Shown here: positions 18,440 to 27,516 of the stretch, piece by piece | Layout of the letters: each line of letters begins with the position of its first letter | How positions within the stretch are numbered: position 1 is the stretch's first letter | Assembly: GCF_900111965.1 (NCBI RefSeq) | Contig: NZ_FOJT01000002.1 | Location: 1-64,000, forward strand | Source: Flavobacterium swingsii | Lineage (GTDB): Bacteria > Bacteroidota > Bacteroidia > Flavobacteriales > Flavobacteriaceae | DNA: 64,000 nt | Direction of reading: 5' to 3' | Program-made: the position numbers and the translations under genes | The notes under the pieces: model-generated | Told to the model about the DNA's origin: nothing | Database searches by the model: none | The model's input: the letters and a program-made list of their open reading frames with translations, nothing else

Positions 18440-18517
18440 TTTCTTTTCCTTTATTTGGAGTGCAAAATTACAAAAAAGATTGCATATTGTAATTTTTAAA
18501 CCTCAGATTTTTTATTA

Positions 18518-18596
18518 GGAGCTATTTCCAGCTATCCGTTTCAATCTTTTTTCGGAGAAAAACCTCAAAAAGGATTTCCACTTCTATCTGGGCTAG
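18518..18596. repeat. Dispersed intergenic element, copy B
   Basis: The clearest copy: half-site CCGTTTCAATC at about 18536-18546 and half-site CCACTTCTATC at about 18578-18588 as direct repeats (8 of 11), with TTTTTTCGGAG / CTCAAAAAGG between, ending GGGCTA. It lies between the divergent prfA and DUF6265 genes. Confidence 0.85.
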
Positions 18597-18644
18597 AACG
18601 AACATTATTTACTAAATTTACATTTTAATCAAAATCAAACAATT

Positions 18645-19130
18645 ATGAAAAAAGTATTTTCAATACTATCTCTAGCTATAGTATTTATAGCTTGTAAAAA
18701 CGAAACTAAAGAAATAAGTAAAACATATTCGCAGCTAGAAAATGCCAATTGGCTTTTAGGTAAATGGGGAAATACAACAAAAGAAAGTGATTTCGCAGAA
18801 AACTGGACAAAAAAAGACGACAGTACTTTTGTTGGTGAAAGTTATGTTCTGGTTGCTAAAGATACCGTTTTTTATGAAAACGTAGTTTTACAGCAAAAAA
18901 ACGACAGTTTGTTTTATACAGTTTCAGTAAAAGGGCAGAATAAAGAAAAACCAGTTTCGTTTTATCTTGTAAAATTTTCTAAGTATGAATTGGTTTTCGA
19001 AAACCCAAAACACGATTTTCCTAATAAAATTACTTATGCGCAGGTAACAAAAGACAGTTTAGTAGCTGAAATCTCAGGAATTCAAAACGGAAAAGAAGCT
19101 AAAGAGGCTTTTCCTATGAAGAGGAAATAA
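18645..19130 (+). CDS. DUF6265-family lipoprotein
   Basis: 161 residues. Lipobox FIAC at residue 17 gives a lipoprotein. The body matches the DUF6265 family: WLLGKWGNTTKESDFAENWTK and FENPKHDFPNKITYAQV. Function is not known. Monocistronic, 48 bases downstream of repeat B. Confidence 0.82.
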   Translation: MKKVFSILSLAIVFIACKNETKEISKTYSQLENANWLLGKWGNTTKESDFAENWTKKDDSTFVGESYVLVAKDTVFYENVVLQQKNDSLFYTVSVKGQNKEKPVSFYLVKFSKYELVFENPKHDFPNKITYAQVTKDSLVAEISGIQNGKEAKEAFPMKRK

Positions 19131-19176
19131 AATATTTTGCTACCGTATTTTACATAAAATCAGGTAATTAAAATTA

Positions 19177-19260
19177 TTATTCATAATTAGTCTAAATAAA
19201 CTTTGAAAATTGAAATCTAGGTTTTACATTTGCATCGTTATTTTAACTTATTCTAAATAA
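19177..19260 (+). promoter_or_regulatory. Candidate iron-box palindromes and promoter of the siderophore receptor gene
   Basis: The imperfect palindrome TTATTCATAATTAGTCTAAATAA (19177-19199, here split as TTATTC and TCTAAATAA) precedes the -7 element TACATTTG at 19225-19232. A second half-site TTATTCTAAATAA at 19248-19260 touches the ATG. The A/T word TCTAAATAA in both places suggests a Fur-like operator. This is inference; no protein is identified. Confidence 0.5.
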
Positions 19261-21516
19261 ATGCGTAAATATATTTTAATTCCGTCAGCAGTATTACTAT
19301 TTTGTGCTACAAGTTTTGCACAAGATTCAAACAATTCTCAAATAAATAATGATTTTTTAGAAAATCAAATTATGGTAAATGATACCGTAAAAAACAAAAA
19401 GGGACGAATCCTTGATGAAGTCTCGATTATTTCGAACCAACAAAAAACTCCAGTGTCTGCAACACGTTCAGGGATAAAATCAATGGATTTACCACAAAGC
19501 GTACAAGTGGTTGGTTCTGAAACGATAGGACAACAACAAAGCATTAGATTGAGTGATGTTGTAAAAAACGTAAATGGTGTTTATGTAAGTTCTGCTCGTG
19601 GTGGTGCTCAAGAATCTTTTTACTCAAGAGGATACGATATGTCAGCAAATAATATGTTTAAAAACGGCTTTCGTTTCAATAGCGGTTCTATTCCTGAAGT
19701 ATCTTCTTTAGAAAAAGTAGAAGTTCTAAAAGGAAGTGCTGCGTTATTGTACGGAAATGTTGCTCCAGGAGGAATTTTAAATATGGTTACTAAATCACCA
19801 TCTTTTACAAAAGGAGGAGAAGTATCTATGCAAATGGGAAGTTATTCTTTCTATAAACCATCGGTAGATATTTATGGTCCTTTAAATAATGCTATTGCTT
19901 ATAGATTTACAGGTTCTTACGAAAACTCCGAAAGTTTTAGAGATGTTGTAAAAAAAGAACGTTACTATATTAACCCGTCTTTTTTATTTAATATTAGTAA
20001 AAAAACAGAAATTATTTTACAAGGAGATTATTTACATGACAATTGGACGCCAGATTTTGGTACCGGAATTATTGGAAAAAATATTGTAAACTTATCTCGT
20101 AATAAGTATTTAGGAGCTACTTGGTCTAACGGACAAACAAAACAAGCTAGCGTTACCGCATTGGTAAAGCATGATTTTAATAGCAATTGGAAGTTAAATT
20201 TTAATACTTCGTTTCAGGATTATAGCAGAACTTCAAAAGGAACTGAACGTGTGCAACCATCAGAAGCCACGGCAACTTATGGAAACTGGAATAGACCGCT
20301 TGGAGAAAATAAAAATCTAGAACAAATCACGAGTCAACAACTGAGTTTACAAGGAACTTTTCTTACAGGTCCAATAAAACATCAATTATTTACAGGTGTT
20401 GATTTTGAAAACGCACTTCTTGAAGCCAATACATTTGTATTTAGTCCTAATACTTACGGTAGTGGTAATATTTTTAATTTTGATAATTTTAATCAAGGAG
20501 GAGCGATCCCAAATTCTACTAACACTGCAAGAACAGAAACAGATACTAACCGTTTCGGAGTTTATGCACAAAATTTAGTATCTTTTACAGATAAAATTAA
20601 GTTTTTAGCAGGATTGCGTTGGTCATGGCAAGAAGCTCAAGTTGATACATATAACTTGGTTACTAATGCACCAGTTGTTGAAGCTCCAAAACGTAAAGAC
20701 GAAGCATTTTCTCCAAAAGTAGGATTGGTATTTCAACCTACAAAAGACATCTCTTTGTTTGCTAGTTATGCTAACTCTTTTACGCCAAACTCAGGAACAA
20801 CTGTAGATTTAGTTGCAATAAAACCTTCTGTTATAGATCAATATGAAGTTGGAGTTAAAAAAGATTTTTGGAAAAACATTTTAAGTACAAATATTACATT
20901 ATATCAAATTACAAATAGTAATTTAGCACAAACTGCCGAATTTAAAGCCGATGGATCACTTAATACAGACTCAACTATAAAAATTTTAGGAGGAGAAACA
21001 AAAAGCAAAGGAGTTGAGATTGACATTACCGCAAGACCAATTGAGGGTTTAAATATTATTGCTGGTTATAGCTACAACGATATGCGTTATACTAATACTT
21101 CAGGAACGCACGGAAGTTTCATTGCAGGAGACCGTGTAGCAAGAACTCCACAAAACACTGCTAATTTAAGCTTTTTCTATACTTTGCCTTCTGGAGTATT
21201 AAAAGGACTTTCTTTTGGAGCCATCGGGAATTATGTTGGAGAGCGTCTTGGAGGATGGAATAATGATTATCAATGGACAGAAATTAAACCTTCAACTACA
21301 CCAAAAACATACACTATAAGTATCAGAGATCGTGAGATTCCATTAGAAGGTTACACAACCATTGATGCTTCTGTAGGTTATACTTGGAAGAAATTTTCAT
21401 TACTTTGCAAATTATCAAACATTGCTAACGAGTTGAACTATACGGTACACGAAAATTATAGTGTAAATCCTATAGCGCCACGTCAAGTAATGACAAGTTT
21501 AAAATATAAATTCTAA
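19261..21516 (+). CDS. TonB-dependent siderophore receptor
   Basis: 751 residues. Signal peptide about 1-20 (SFAQ). Plug domain about 58-180 with DLPQSVQVVGSETI and VEVLKGSAALLYGNVAPGG, the form seen in ferric-siderophore receptors rather than SusC (no N-terminal carboxypeptidase-like domain or CNA domain). About 190-751 is the beta barrel, ending in aromatic MTSLKYKF. It would import a ferric siderophore using TonB/ExbBD. The next gene, a PepSY membrane protein, starts 3 bases after its stop and is co-transcribed. Confidence 0.93.
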   Translation: MRKYILIPSAVLLFCATSFAQDSNNSQINNDFLENQIMVNDTVKNKKGRILDEVSIISNQQKTPVSATRSGIKSMDLPQSVQVVGSETIGQQQSIRLSDVVKNVNGVYVSSARGGAQESFYSRGYDMSANNMFKNGFRFNSGSIPEVSSLEKVEVLKGSAALLYGNVAPGGILNMVTKSPSFTKGGEVSMQMGSYSFYKPSVDIYGPLNNAIAYRFTGSYENSESFRDVVKKERYYINPSFLFNISKKTEIILQGDYLHDNWTPDFGTGIIGKNIVNLSRNKYLGATWSNGQTKQASVTALVKHDFNSNWKLNFNTSFQDYSRTSKGTERVQPSEATATYGNWNRPLGENKNLEQITSQQLSLQGTFLTGPIKHQLFTGVDFENALLEANTFVFSPNTYGSGNIFNFDNFNQGGAIPNSTNTARTETDTNRFGVYAQNLVSFTDKIKFLAGLRWSWQEAQVDTYNLVTNAPVVEAPKRKDEAFSPKVGLVFQPTKDISLFASYANSFTPNSGTTVDLVAIKPSVIDQYEVGVKKDFWKNILSTNITLYQITNSNLAQTAEFKADGSLNTDSTIKILGGETKSKGVEIDITARPIEGLNIIAGYSYNDMRYTNTSGTHGSFIAGDRVARTPQNTANLSFFYTLPSGVLKGLSFGAIGNYVGERLGGWNNDYQWTEIKPSTTPKTYTISIRDREIPLEGYTTIDASVGYTWKKFSLLCKLSNIANELNYTVHENYSVNPIAPRQVMTSLKYKF

Positions 21517-21519
21517 AAA

Positions 21520-22068
21520 ATGAAACTTATTAAAGCAAGAAACTTACATCGAGATTTAGGTTATTTTTATATCGGATTAATTATTTCTTTTGCCTTTTCA
21601 GGAGTATTAATGAACCACAGAGAACATTGGCACCCAGAAAAATATACAACCGAAACTAAAGCTATTGAAGTAAAATTGCCTTTAGAAAGTGAAATTAACG
21701 AAAAGTATGCCGAAAACTTAGGCAAAACATTAGGTATCGATGATAAAATGCGTCGTCATAATGTGAAAAAAGGAACTTTTAAAATCTCTTTTGAAAAGCA
21801 TGATGTCGAAATTGATATGAAAACCGGAAAAGGCGAAATAGTATCATTTTTCAAAACACCATTTATTAGCCAAACGATGAAGTTGCATAAAACCGATTCT
21901 AATTGGTGGATTTATTACTCGGATATTTTCGGAATTTCGTTAATAATTATAGCTATTACAGGAGCAATTATGATACCAGCAGGGAAATTTACTTTCAAGC
22001 GACGTGGTTGGAAACTGGCTTTGGCAGGACTAATATTCCCAATATTAATATTGATTTTTTTGAGTTAA
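21520..22068 (+). CDS. PepSY-associated membrane protein, likely partner of the siderophore receptor
   Basis: 182 residues. Helices about 15-30, 130-152 and 160-180, with a soluble domain (about 45-115) facing the periplasm. The helix LHRDLGYFYIGLIISFAFSG and the later WIYYSDIFGISLIIIAITGA fit the PepSY-associated TM family, which includes proteins that reduce imported ferric siderophores. Conserved His residues lie in both helices (LHRDL, MNHREHWH and MKLHKTD). It overlaps functionally with the receptor just upstream and is likely in one operon. Role by context only. Confidence 0.8.
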   Translation: MKLIKARNLHRDLGYFYIGLIISFAFSGVLMNHREHWHPEKYTTETKAIEVKLPLESEINEKYAENLGKTLGIDDKMRRHNVKKGTFKISFEKHDVEIDMKTGKGEIVSFFKTPFISQTMKLHKTDSNWWIYYSDIFGISLIIIAITGAIMIPAGKFTFKRRGWKLALAGLIFPILILIFLS

Positions 22069-22086
22069 ATTTATATTATTAGGTTA

Positions 22087-22127
22087 AAAAAAAACGCATC
22101 ATAATTTTTTATGATGCGTTTTTTTCT
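22087..22127. terminator. Bidirectional terminator after the iron-uptake operon
   Basis: Stem AAAACGCATCAT (22091-22102) with ATGATGCGTTTT, loop A/T; flanked by A and T runs. It separates the PepSY gene (+) and pepD (-). Confidence 0.92.
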
Positions 22128-22148
22128 ATTAATGTTTTTTTAAAACTA

Positions 22149-23609
22149 TTATTTCACAGGAATATTTTCCAAAATTTCTAATACGAATTTATAGAATTTC
22201 TGAGAAGATTTTATCGAAGCTCTTTCGTCTGGAGAATGCGCTCCGTGTATTGTTGGTCCAAAAGAAATCATATCCATATCTGGATAATTTGTTCCAAGGA
22301 TTCCACATTCTAATCCGGCGTGACAAGCTACTACTTTTGGTTTTTCGTTATTTTGTTTTTCATAAATACCAACCAAAACGTCTAATATTTCCGATTTTAC
22401 ATTTGGTGTCCAACCTGGATAAGAACCCGCAAGATTTACTTCGCAACCAAATAATTCGTAAGCAGAACGCAAAGCATTTGCTAAATCAAACTTAGACGTT
22501 TCAACTGATGAACGAGTCAGATTTTGAATGGAAATCTCACCATCTTTTACAATGACACGAGCAATATTGTTTGAAGTTTCTACTAAATCTTCCATATCAG
22601 CACTCATTCTGTAAACGCCATTATGAGCAGCATAAATAGAACGAATTAGTCCTTCTTGCACACCTAAATCCATTACTTTACTAGGTAAATCGCTTTTTAC
22701 AATTTCGATAGTAAGGTTTGGTTCCGTTGTTTTGAATTCGGTTTTAATATCACCAATAATCTCTTGCATATCAAACGCAAAAGCTTCGTCATACATTCCT
22801 GCAACGATTACTTTTGCAACACTTTCGCGAGGAATTGCATTACGCAAACTTCCACCGTTTATTTCGGCAATTTGTAATCCAAAATTTTCAAATCCGTCAA
22901 ATAACAAACGGTTCATGATTTTGTTTGCATTACCCAAACCTTTGTGAATATCCATTCCTGAATGTCCGCCATTCAAACCTTTTACAGTAATTAGATAACC
23001 TACAGAATCTTCAGGAGTTTCTTCTTCGTTATAAGAACGAGTTGCAGTTACATCGATTCCGCCTGCGCAACCAATATCTATTTCGTCATCTTCTTCGGTA
23101 TCCATATTCAAAAGAATGTCGCCACGAAGAACACCACCTTTTAGGTTTAAAGCACCTGTCATTCCAGTTTCTTCATCAATAGTAAACAATGCTTCAATCG
23201 CTGGATGTTTGATAGTTTTACTTTCTAAAATCGCCATAATCATAGCTACTCCAAGACCATTATCGGCACCAAGAGTTGTACCACGAGCACGAACCCAATC
23301 GCCATCTACATACATATCGATTCCTTGTTTGTCGAAATCGAAAATAGTATCGCCGTTTTTTTGGTGTACCATATCTAAATGTCCTTGCAAAACCAACGCT
23401 TTACGGTTTTCCATTCCTGCAGTTGCTGGTTTGCGGATAATTACGTTACGAATATCGTCTTCAAAAGTTTCTAATCCTAAACTGTTTCCGAAGTTTTTCA
23501 TGAATTCGATTACTCTGTCTTCTTTTTTAGAAGGACGAGGGACTGCATTTAAATCGGCAAATTTGTTCCAAAGTTCCTTTGGTTCAAGGTTTCTTATTTC
23601 TTGGCTCAT
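22149..23609 (-). CDS. pepD: Aminoacyl-histidine dipeptidase (Xaa-His dipeptidase)
   Basis: 486 residues, M20 family zinc peptidase of full length. Metal and catalytic segments are present: VLQGHLDMVHQ (His and Asp) near 80, GTTLGADNGLG (bridging Asp), IDEETGMTGA (catalytic Glu pair) near 145, LLNMDTEEDDE and, at the end, SFGPTIHGAHSPDERA with the last metal His. It releases Xaa from Xaa-His dipeptides, feeding amino-acid use. Promoter TAACTTTG on minus at 23644-23637. Confidence 0.93.
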   Translation of the reverse strand: MSQEIRNLEPKELWNKFADLNAVPRPSKKEDRVIEFMKNFGNSLGLETFEDDIRNVIIRKPATAGMENRKALVLQGHLDMVHQKNGDTIFDFDKQGIDMYVDGDWVRARGTTLGADNGLGVAMIMAILESKTIKHPAIEALFTIDEETGMTGALNLKGGVLRGDILLNMDTEEDDEIDIGCAGGIDVTATRSYNEEETPEDSVGYLITVKGLNGGHSGMDIHKGLGNANKIMNRLLFDGFENFGLQIAEINGGSLRNAIPRESVAKVIVAGMYDEAFAFDMQEIIGDIKTEFKTTEPNLTIEIVKSDLPSKVMDLGVQEGLIRSIYAAHNGVYRMSADMEDLVETSNNIARVIVKDGEISIQNLTRSSVETSKFDLANALRSAYELFGCEVNLAGSYPGWTPNVKSEILDVLVGIYEKQNNEKPKVVACHAGLECGILGTNYPDMDMISFGPTIHGAHSPDERASIKSSQKFYKFVLEILENIPVK

Positions 23610-23707
23610 TTTTCTTGGTTTCTAAATTGAAAGCGTCAAAGTTACAAAGTTTAAATTCTTTTTCTGCTAATTGAGAATGATTATATTTACGTTTTTAAAA
23701 CATTTTT

Positions 23708-24760
23708 GTGAACAGAAAATACTTACTTCCGCTACTATTATTAATTCAAATTATTGGATTGAAATTGCTTACTTTTTTTCCTGAATTTGTCGAAAAAAAT
23801 TACAGCAACGGGATTTATCCAATTATTTCGAAATTTTCTAGGACTTGTTTGGGTTGGTTTCCGTTTTCGTTTGGCGATATTTTGTACGGGATTTTAATTC
23901 TTTGGACGATTTATTGGTTTTACAAAAACAGAAAAGAGCATTGGGAAAATAAAACTTTATCAGTTTTAGGGTTTGTTTCTGTTGCTTATTTTGTTTTTAA
24001 TGCTTTGTGGGCTTTCAATTATTATCGAGTACCACTTTTTGAAAAAATGAATATAAAAAGAGAATATTCAGATGAACAATTACTCGATTTCACTAAAAAA
24101 TTAATTGTAAAAACCAACGAAATTCAATTTCAGATTACTCATGATACTGCGAAAAAAGTAACAACTGTTTATACTCAAAATCAGATTTTTGATAAATCGA
24201 TTATTGCTTACGAGAAGTTGTCTAAAGAATATTCATTTTTTACTTATGGTGTTCCGAGTCAGAAAAAATCGTTGTTTAGTTATCCGTTAACTTATATGGG
24301 TTTTGGAGGTTATTTGAATCCGTTTACCAATGAAGCGCAAGTAAACGACATGATTCCGATGTATAATTTCCCGAGTACGGCTTGTCACGAAATGGCACAC
24401 CAAATGGGTTATGCCAGCGAAAGTGAGTGTAATTTTATTAGTTTTTTGTCTTCTACAAAAGAAGAGGATTTATATTTTAAATATTCAGGTTACAGTTATG
24501 CGCTACGTTATTGTTTGTTTAATTGGGAAGTTAGAAATCCTGAAATATTTGAAAAATTACTAAAAACCATCAACCCTGGAGTGCTGAAAAACTATCAAGA
24601 AAGTCAAGATTTTTGGGAAAGCCACCAAACATTTATAGATACTGGATTTCAGATTTTTTATGATAATTTTTTAAAATTAAATCAGCAAAAAGACGGATTA
24701 GAAAGTTACAGCAAGTTTGTCGATTTGATGGTGAATTATTATGATAAAAGAGCTTTGTAA
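23708..24760 (+). CDS. DUF3810-family membrane protein with an HExxH motif
   Basis: 350 residues beginning at a GTG. Three N-terminal helices (about 5-25, 55-75, 85-105) are followed by a large extracytoplasmic domain. STACHEMAHQMGYASESECN near residue 227 is a zinc-peptidase type HExxH with a later Glu, and FNYYRVPLFEKMNI is conserved in DUF3810. A membrane metallopeptidase is plausible but not shown. GTG at 23708 is the first start before the helices. Confidence 0.83.
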   Translation: MNRKYLLPLLLLIQIIGLKLLTFFPEFVEKNYSNGIYPIISKFSRTCLGWFPFSFGDILYGILILWTIYWFYKNRKEHWENKTLSVLGFVSVAYFVFNALWAFNYYRVPLFEKMNIKREYSDEQLLDFTKKLIVKTNEIQFQITHDTAKKVTTVYTQNQIFDKSIIAYEKLSKEYSFFTYGVPSQKKSLFSYPLTYMGFGGYLNPFTNEAQVNDMIPMYNFPSTACHEMAHQMGYASESECNFISFLSSTKEEDLYFKYSGYSYALRYCLFNWEVRNPEIFEKLLKTINPGVLKNYQESQDFWESHQTFIDTGFQIFYDNFLKLNQQKDGLESYSKFVDLMVNYYDKRAL

Positions 24761-24767
24761 ATAATTG

Positions 24768-24802
24768 AAAACCCTAGAAACAATTGATTGTTTTAGGGTT
24801 TT
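24768..24802 (+). terminator. Terminator after the DUF3810 gene
   Basis: Stem AAAACCCTAGAAACAA with TTGTTTTAGGGTTTT (one bulged G) and a T/A tail, 7 bases after the stop. Confidence 0.75.
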
Positions 24803-24839
24803 AATTTTTAATTGACGTTTTCAAAATTACTTTTACCAT

Positions 24840-25208
24840 TTACTTAATTTCAGTTACAATTGCGGTAAAAGGTTTTTTGCCAACATTCGTTGTTTTATGC
24901 ATTACAGCTTCTGACCAACCCACTTGACCTGCTTTCATTTCAACAATAACTGGTTCTTTATCTTTTACTTCGGTTTTCATTTTCACGTCTGTTAATGCAT
25001 AAACAGAATATTGTGGATGAGAATGCCAATCAGCTACAGCTCCTGGTGCAAAAGTCACTTCTGCTACGTTAACTTTTTCATTGTCAGTCAAAATTTTCTT
25101 GGTGACACCTGGCCATGGTTCCATTTTTGCTTGTGCATTAGCAGTCTGCACATTAAAAACTGTCATAAACGCAAACAATGACAGTATCATTAGAATTGAA
25201 TTTTTCAT
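24840..25208 (-). CDS. Secreted cupin-domain protein
   Basis: 122 residues. Signal peptide about 1-25 (ends TANAQA). The mature part is a single cupin barrel: VTFAPGAVADWHSHPQYSVYAL has the first His pair, GQVGWSEAVMHKTTNVG the second His of the metal-binding set. The metal and substrate are unknown. It is exported, so it probably acts in the periplasm. Isolated between DUF3810 and NDH-2. The 247 bases after it up to the next gene hold only A/T-rich DNA and no recognised element. Confidence 0.8.
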   Translation of the reverse strand: MKNSILMILSLFAFMTVFNVQTANAQAKMEPWPGVTKKILTDNEKVNVAEVTFAPGAVADWHSHPQYSVYALTDVKMKTEVKDKEPVIVEMKAGQVGWSEAVMHKTTNVGKKPFTAIVTEIK

Positions 25209-25455
25209 TTTGCTTAAATTTAAATTTTGCCTACTCTATTTGGTTTTCGGCATCTCCTTTCTTTTGTGAAAATCAATTTTTAAGTTTATTGAAATTTCTG
25301 TCGCCAAATTATATAACACTCTGCGTACAGTTTCTTTGGAAAAGTTAAAGGAAATATTATTTAAATATGTATTTATTAAGCAACCTTAAAGGTACTAAAA
25401 AAATTAAACAAGTTAATTATTTTATGAATTAAAATATTGATAATCAGAAAAGTAA

Positions 25456-26760
25456 CTAAATTTCGTCACTTGTAAAAGTCGTAAAACTTTTCTTTTTATA
25501 CGGACGAATAATCAATCTTCCTTCACGATCAAAACGTATGTAATTGTAAACCCAATTTAGGAAGACAACGGCTCTGTTTTTGAAACCTATTAGAGAAAAT
25601 AAATGTACAAACATCCAAACGAACCAAGCAAAAACACCATTAAAATGGTATTTAGGCAAATCGACCACCGCTTTATTACGTCCAATGGTTGCCATGCTGC
25701 CTTTGTCGTTATATTCGAAAGGTTTTAAAGGTTGGTTTTGAATGAGTTTTATTAAATTTTCACCCAATAAATCACCTTGTTGTAAGGCTGGCTGTGCCAT
25801 CATGGGGTGACCTTGCGGATATTTATCGGTTTCCATAGAAGCAATATCGCCAATGGCAAATATATTGTCGTAACCAGCAACCTGATTGTATTGGTTAACA
25901 CGTATGCGTTCTACTTTTTCTATTAATGATTTAGCATCAAGACCAGCAATTGCTGCACCTTGCACGCCAGCTGTCCAAATTACTGTAGCAGTTTCGAAAG
26001 TAAGAGTAGAATTGGTCGAAATCGTTCGTCCGTCATAATTAGTTACTCGAACATTTTTCCAGATTTTAACACCCAAACTTAATAGAAATTCTTCTGCAGC
26101 TTTTGATGATTTTTCGCTCATCGTGTTTAGGATTCTGTCGCCACTTTGTACGAGATTTATTTCCATTTTAGAAACATCTAAATCTGGATAATCTTTTTGA
26201 AGAATGGCTTTTTTCATTTCTGCCAATGCGCCTGCAAGTTCCACTCCTGTTGGTCCTGCTCCAACCAATACAAAATTGATTAAGCTATTTTTATCGGCCA
26301 CATCTTTGGTGAGAACGGCTTGTTCGAAATTTTCGAGAATTAAACTTCGAATATTGAGCGATTGCGGAATGGTTTTCATCGCCATCGAATTGCGTTCGAT
26401 TTCCTTGTTGCCAAAATAATTGGTTTTACTTCCTGTAGCAATCACGAGATAATCGTAATGTAAATCGCCTATTTCGGAAATTATTTTTTGGTTTTTGGTG
26501 TCAATTTCTTTGACAGAAGTTAATCGGAAATAAAAATCCTTATACTCCTGAATGACTTTGCGAATAGGATAGGCGATAGAGCCTGCTTCGAGTCCGCCAG
26601 TGGCAACTTGGTATAATAAGGGCTGAAAAGTATGGTAATTGTGTTTGTCTAATAAGACTACTTGTACGTTTTTGTTTCTTAGTTTTTTTGCGATGGCAAT
26701 ACCTGCAAAACCGCCACCTATAATGACTATGCGAGGTAAGTTTGATTGTGGAATATTCAT
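25456..26760 (-). CDS. ndh: Type II NADH dehydrogenase (NDH-2)
   Basis: 434 residues. Non-pumping NADH:menaquinone oxidoreductase on the inner face of the membrane. FAD Rossmann motif IVIIGGGFAGIAIAKKL at the N-terminus, NADH motif FVLVGAGPTGVELAGAL near 170, GDIASMET, the quinone-site AQPALQQGDLLG near 325, and a hydrophobic C-terminal amphipathic part (FAWFVWMFVHLFSLIGF). Menaquinone genes lie in the same window. Divergent from the sigma-factor gene; the gap holds two repeat elements. Confidence 0.93.
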   Translation of the reverse strand: MNIPQSNLPRIVIIGGGFAGIAIAKKLRNKNVQVVLLDKHNYHTFQPLLYQVATGGLEAGSIAYPIRKVIQEYKDFYFRLTSVKEIDTKNQKIISEIGDLHYDYLVIATGSKTNYFGNKEIERNSMAMKTIPQSLNIRSLILENFEQAVLTKDVADKNSLINFVLVGAGPTGVELAGALAEMKKAILQKDYPDLDVSKMEINLVQSGDRILNTMSEKSSKAAEEFLLSLGVKIWKNVRVTNYDGRTISTNSTLTFETATVIWTAGVQGAAIAGLDAKSLIEKVERIRVNQYNQVAGYDNIFAIGDIASMETDKYPQGHPMMAQPALQQGDLLGENLIKLIQNQPLKPFEYNDKGSMATIGRNKAVVDLPKYHFNGVFAWFVWMFVHLFSLIGFKNRAVVFLNWVYNYIRFDREGRLIIRPYKKKSFTTFTSDEI

Positions 26761-26830
26761 TATTTTTTGAGGCGCTAAGATTCTGAGATGCTAAGATACA
26801 AAGGTTTTTTAGAATTTGGATGCTAATTTT

Positions 26831-26904
26831 TAGCCCCGATTGAAGCTTGTATCCTTTTGGCTCGTTTTTTTGAGCCAAAAGATACTGCGGAAAGCGGGAT
26901 AATA
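26831..26904. repeat. Dispersed intergenic element, copy C
   Basis: Starts TAGCCCCGATTGAAG and ends GCGGGATAAT with a stem GGCTCG...GAGCC in the centre. Read on the minus strand its half-sites are CCGCAGTATC and GCTTCAATC. It lies 71 bases upstream of ndh. Confidence 0.78.
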
Positions 26905-26931
26905 GTTGAAAAGAATTGGAATGTTTTGCTC

Positions 26932-26957
26932 CTCCTTCGACTACGCTCAGGATGACA
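26932..26957. repeat. Short Bacteroidota intergenic repeat CCTTCGACTACGCTCAGGAT
   Basis: The string CCTTCGACTACGCTCAGGATGACA, which I know as a frequent intergenic word in Bacteroidota genomes, here follows copy C by 27 bases. Single copy in the window. Confidence 0.6.
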
Positions 26958-27008
26958 TTTTTTTAGTTTACTTTGTAACAAACTTACTATTAATACTACT
27001 AACCTAAT

Positions 27009-27503
27009 ATGAGTAATGCATTAGAGCAGTCGTTTGTTGGACAACTAAAGGAAAATCAGAATATAATTCACAAAATTTGTCGGTTATATACTCAAGATGA
27101 CGATGCGCATAATGATTTGTTTCAGGAAATCACGATTCAGTTATGGAAAGCTTTTCCTAAGTTTCGTGGCGATTCTAAATTTTCTACTTGGGCTTATCGT
27201 GTGGCGCTAAATACTGCTATTACTTTATACAGAAAAAGTACCAAAACAGTAAATACTATCGAATTTGAAACTGGCAAGCATTTTGTACTTCAAGAGGAGT
27301 ATAATTATGAGGAAGAAGAACATTTGAAACTGTTGTATAAAGCGGTTCAACAATTGAATGATATCGAGAAAGCTTTGGTTTTTATGTATCTTGAAGATAA
27401 GGATTATACCGAAATATCGGAAACATTAGGAATTAGCGAAGTGAATGCTAGGGTAAAAATGAACCGAATTAAGAGCAAATTGAAGAAAATTATTAATCCG
27501 TAA
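27009..27503 (+). CDS. RNA polymerase sigma factor, ECF type
   Basis: 164 residues. Region 2 about 10-80 (HNDLFQEITIQLWKAFPKFR; FSTWAYRVALNTAITLYRK) and region 4 about 105-160 (LYLEDKDYTEISETLGISEVN and a helix-turn-helix). It redirects RNA polymerase to a small set of promoters. It ends 14 bases before a membrane protein gene that is probably its regulator. Start ATG at 27009 is 51 bases after the repeat CCTTCGAC. Confidence 0.9.
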   Translation: MSNALEQSFVGQLKENQNIIHKICRLYTQDDDAHNDLFQEITIQLWKAFPKFRGDSKFSTWAYRVALNTAITLYRKSTKTVNTIEFETGKHFVLQEEYNYEEEEHLKLLYKAVQQLNDIEKALVFMYLEDKDYTEISETLGISEVNARVKMNRIKSKLKKIINP

Positions 27504-27516
27504 GGTAAAGGAATAT

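Noticed and set aside
26540..26878. Frame of 112 codons overlapping the start of ndh
   Set aside because: It is out of frame with the well-supported ndh and includes repeat copy C.
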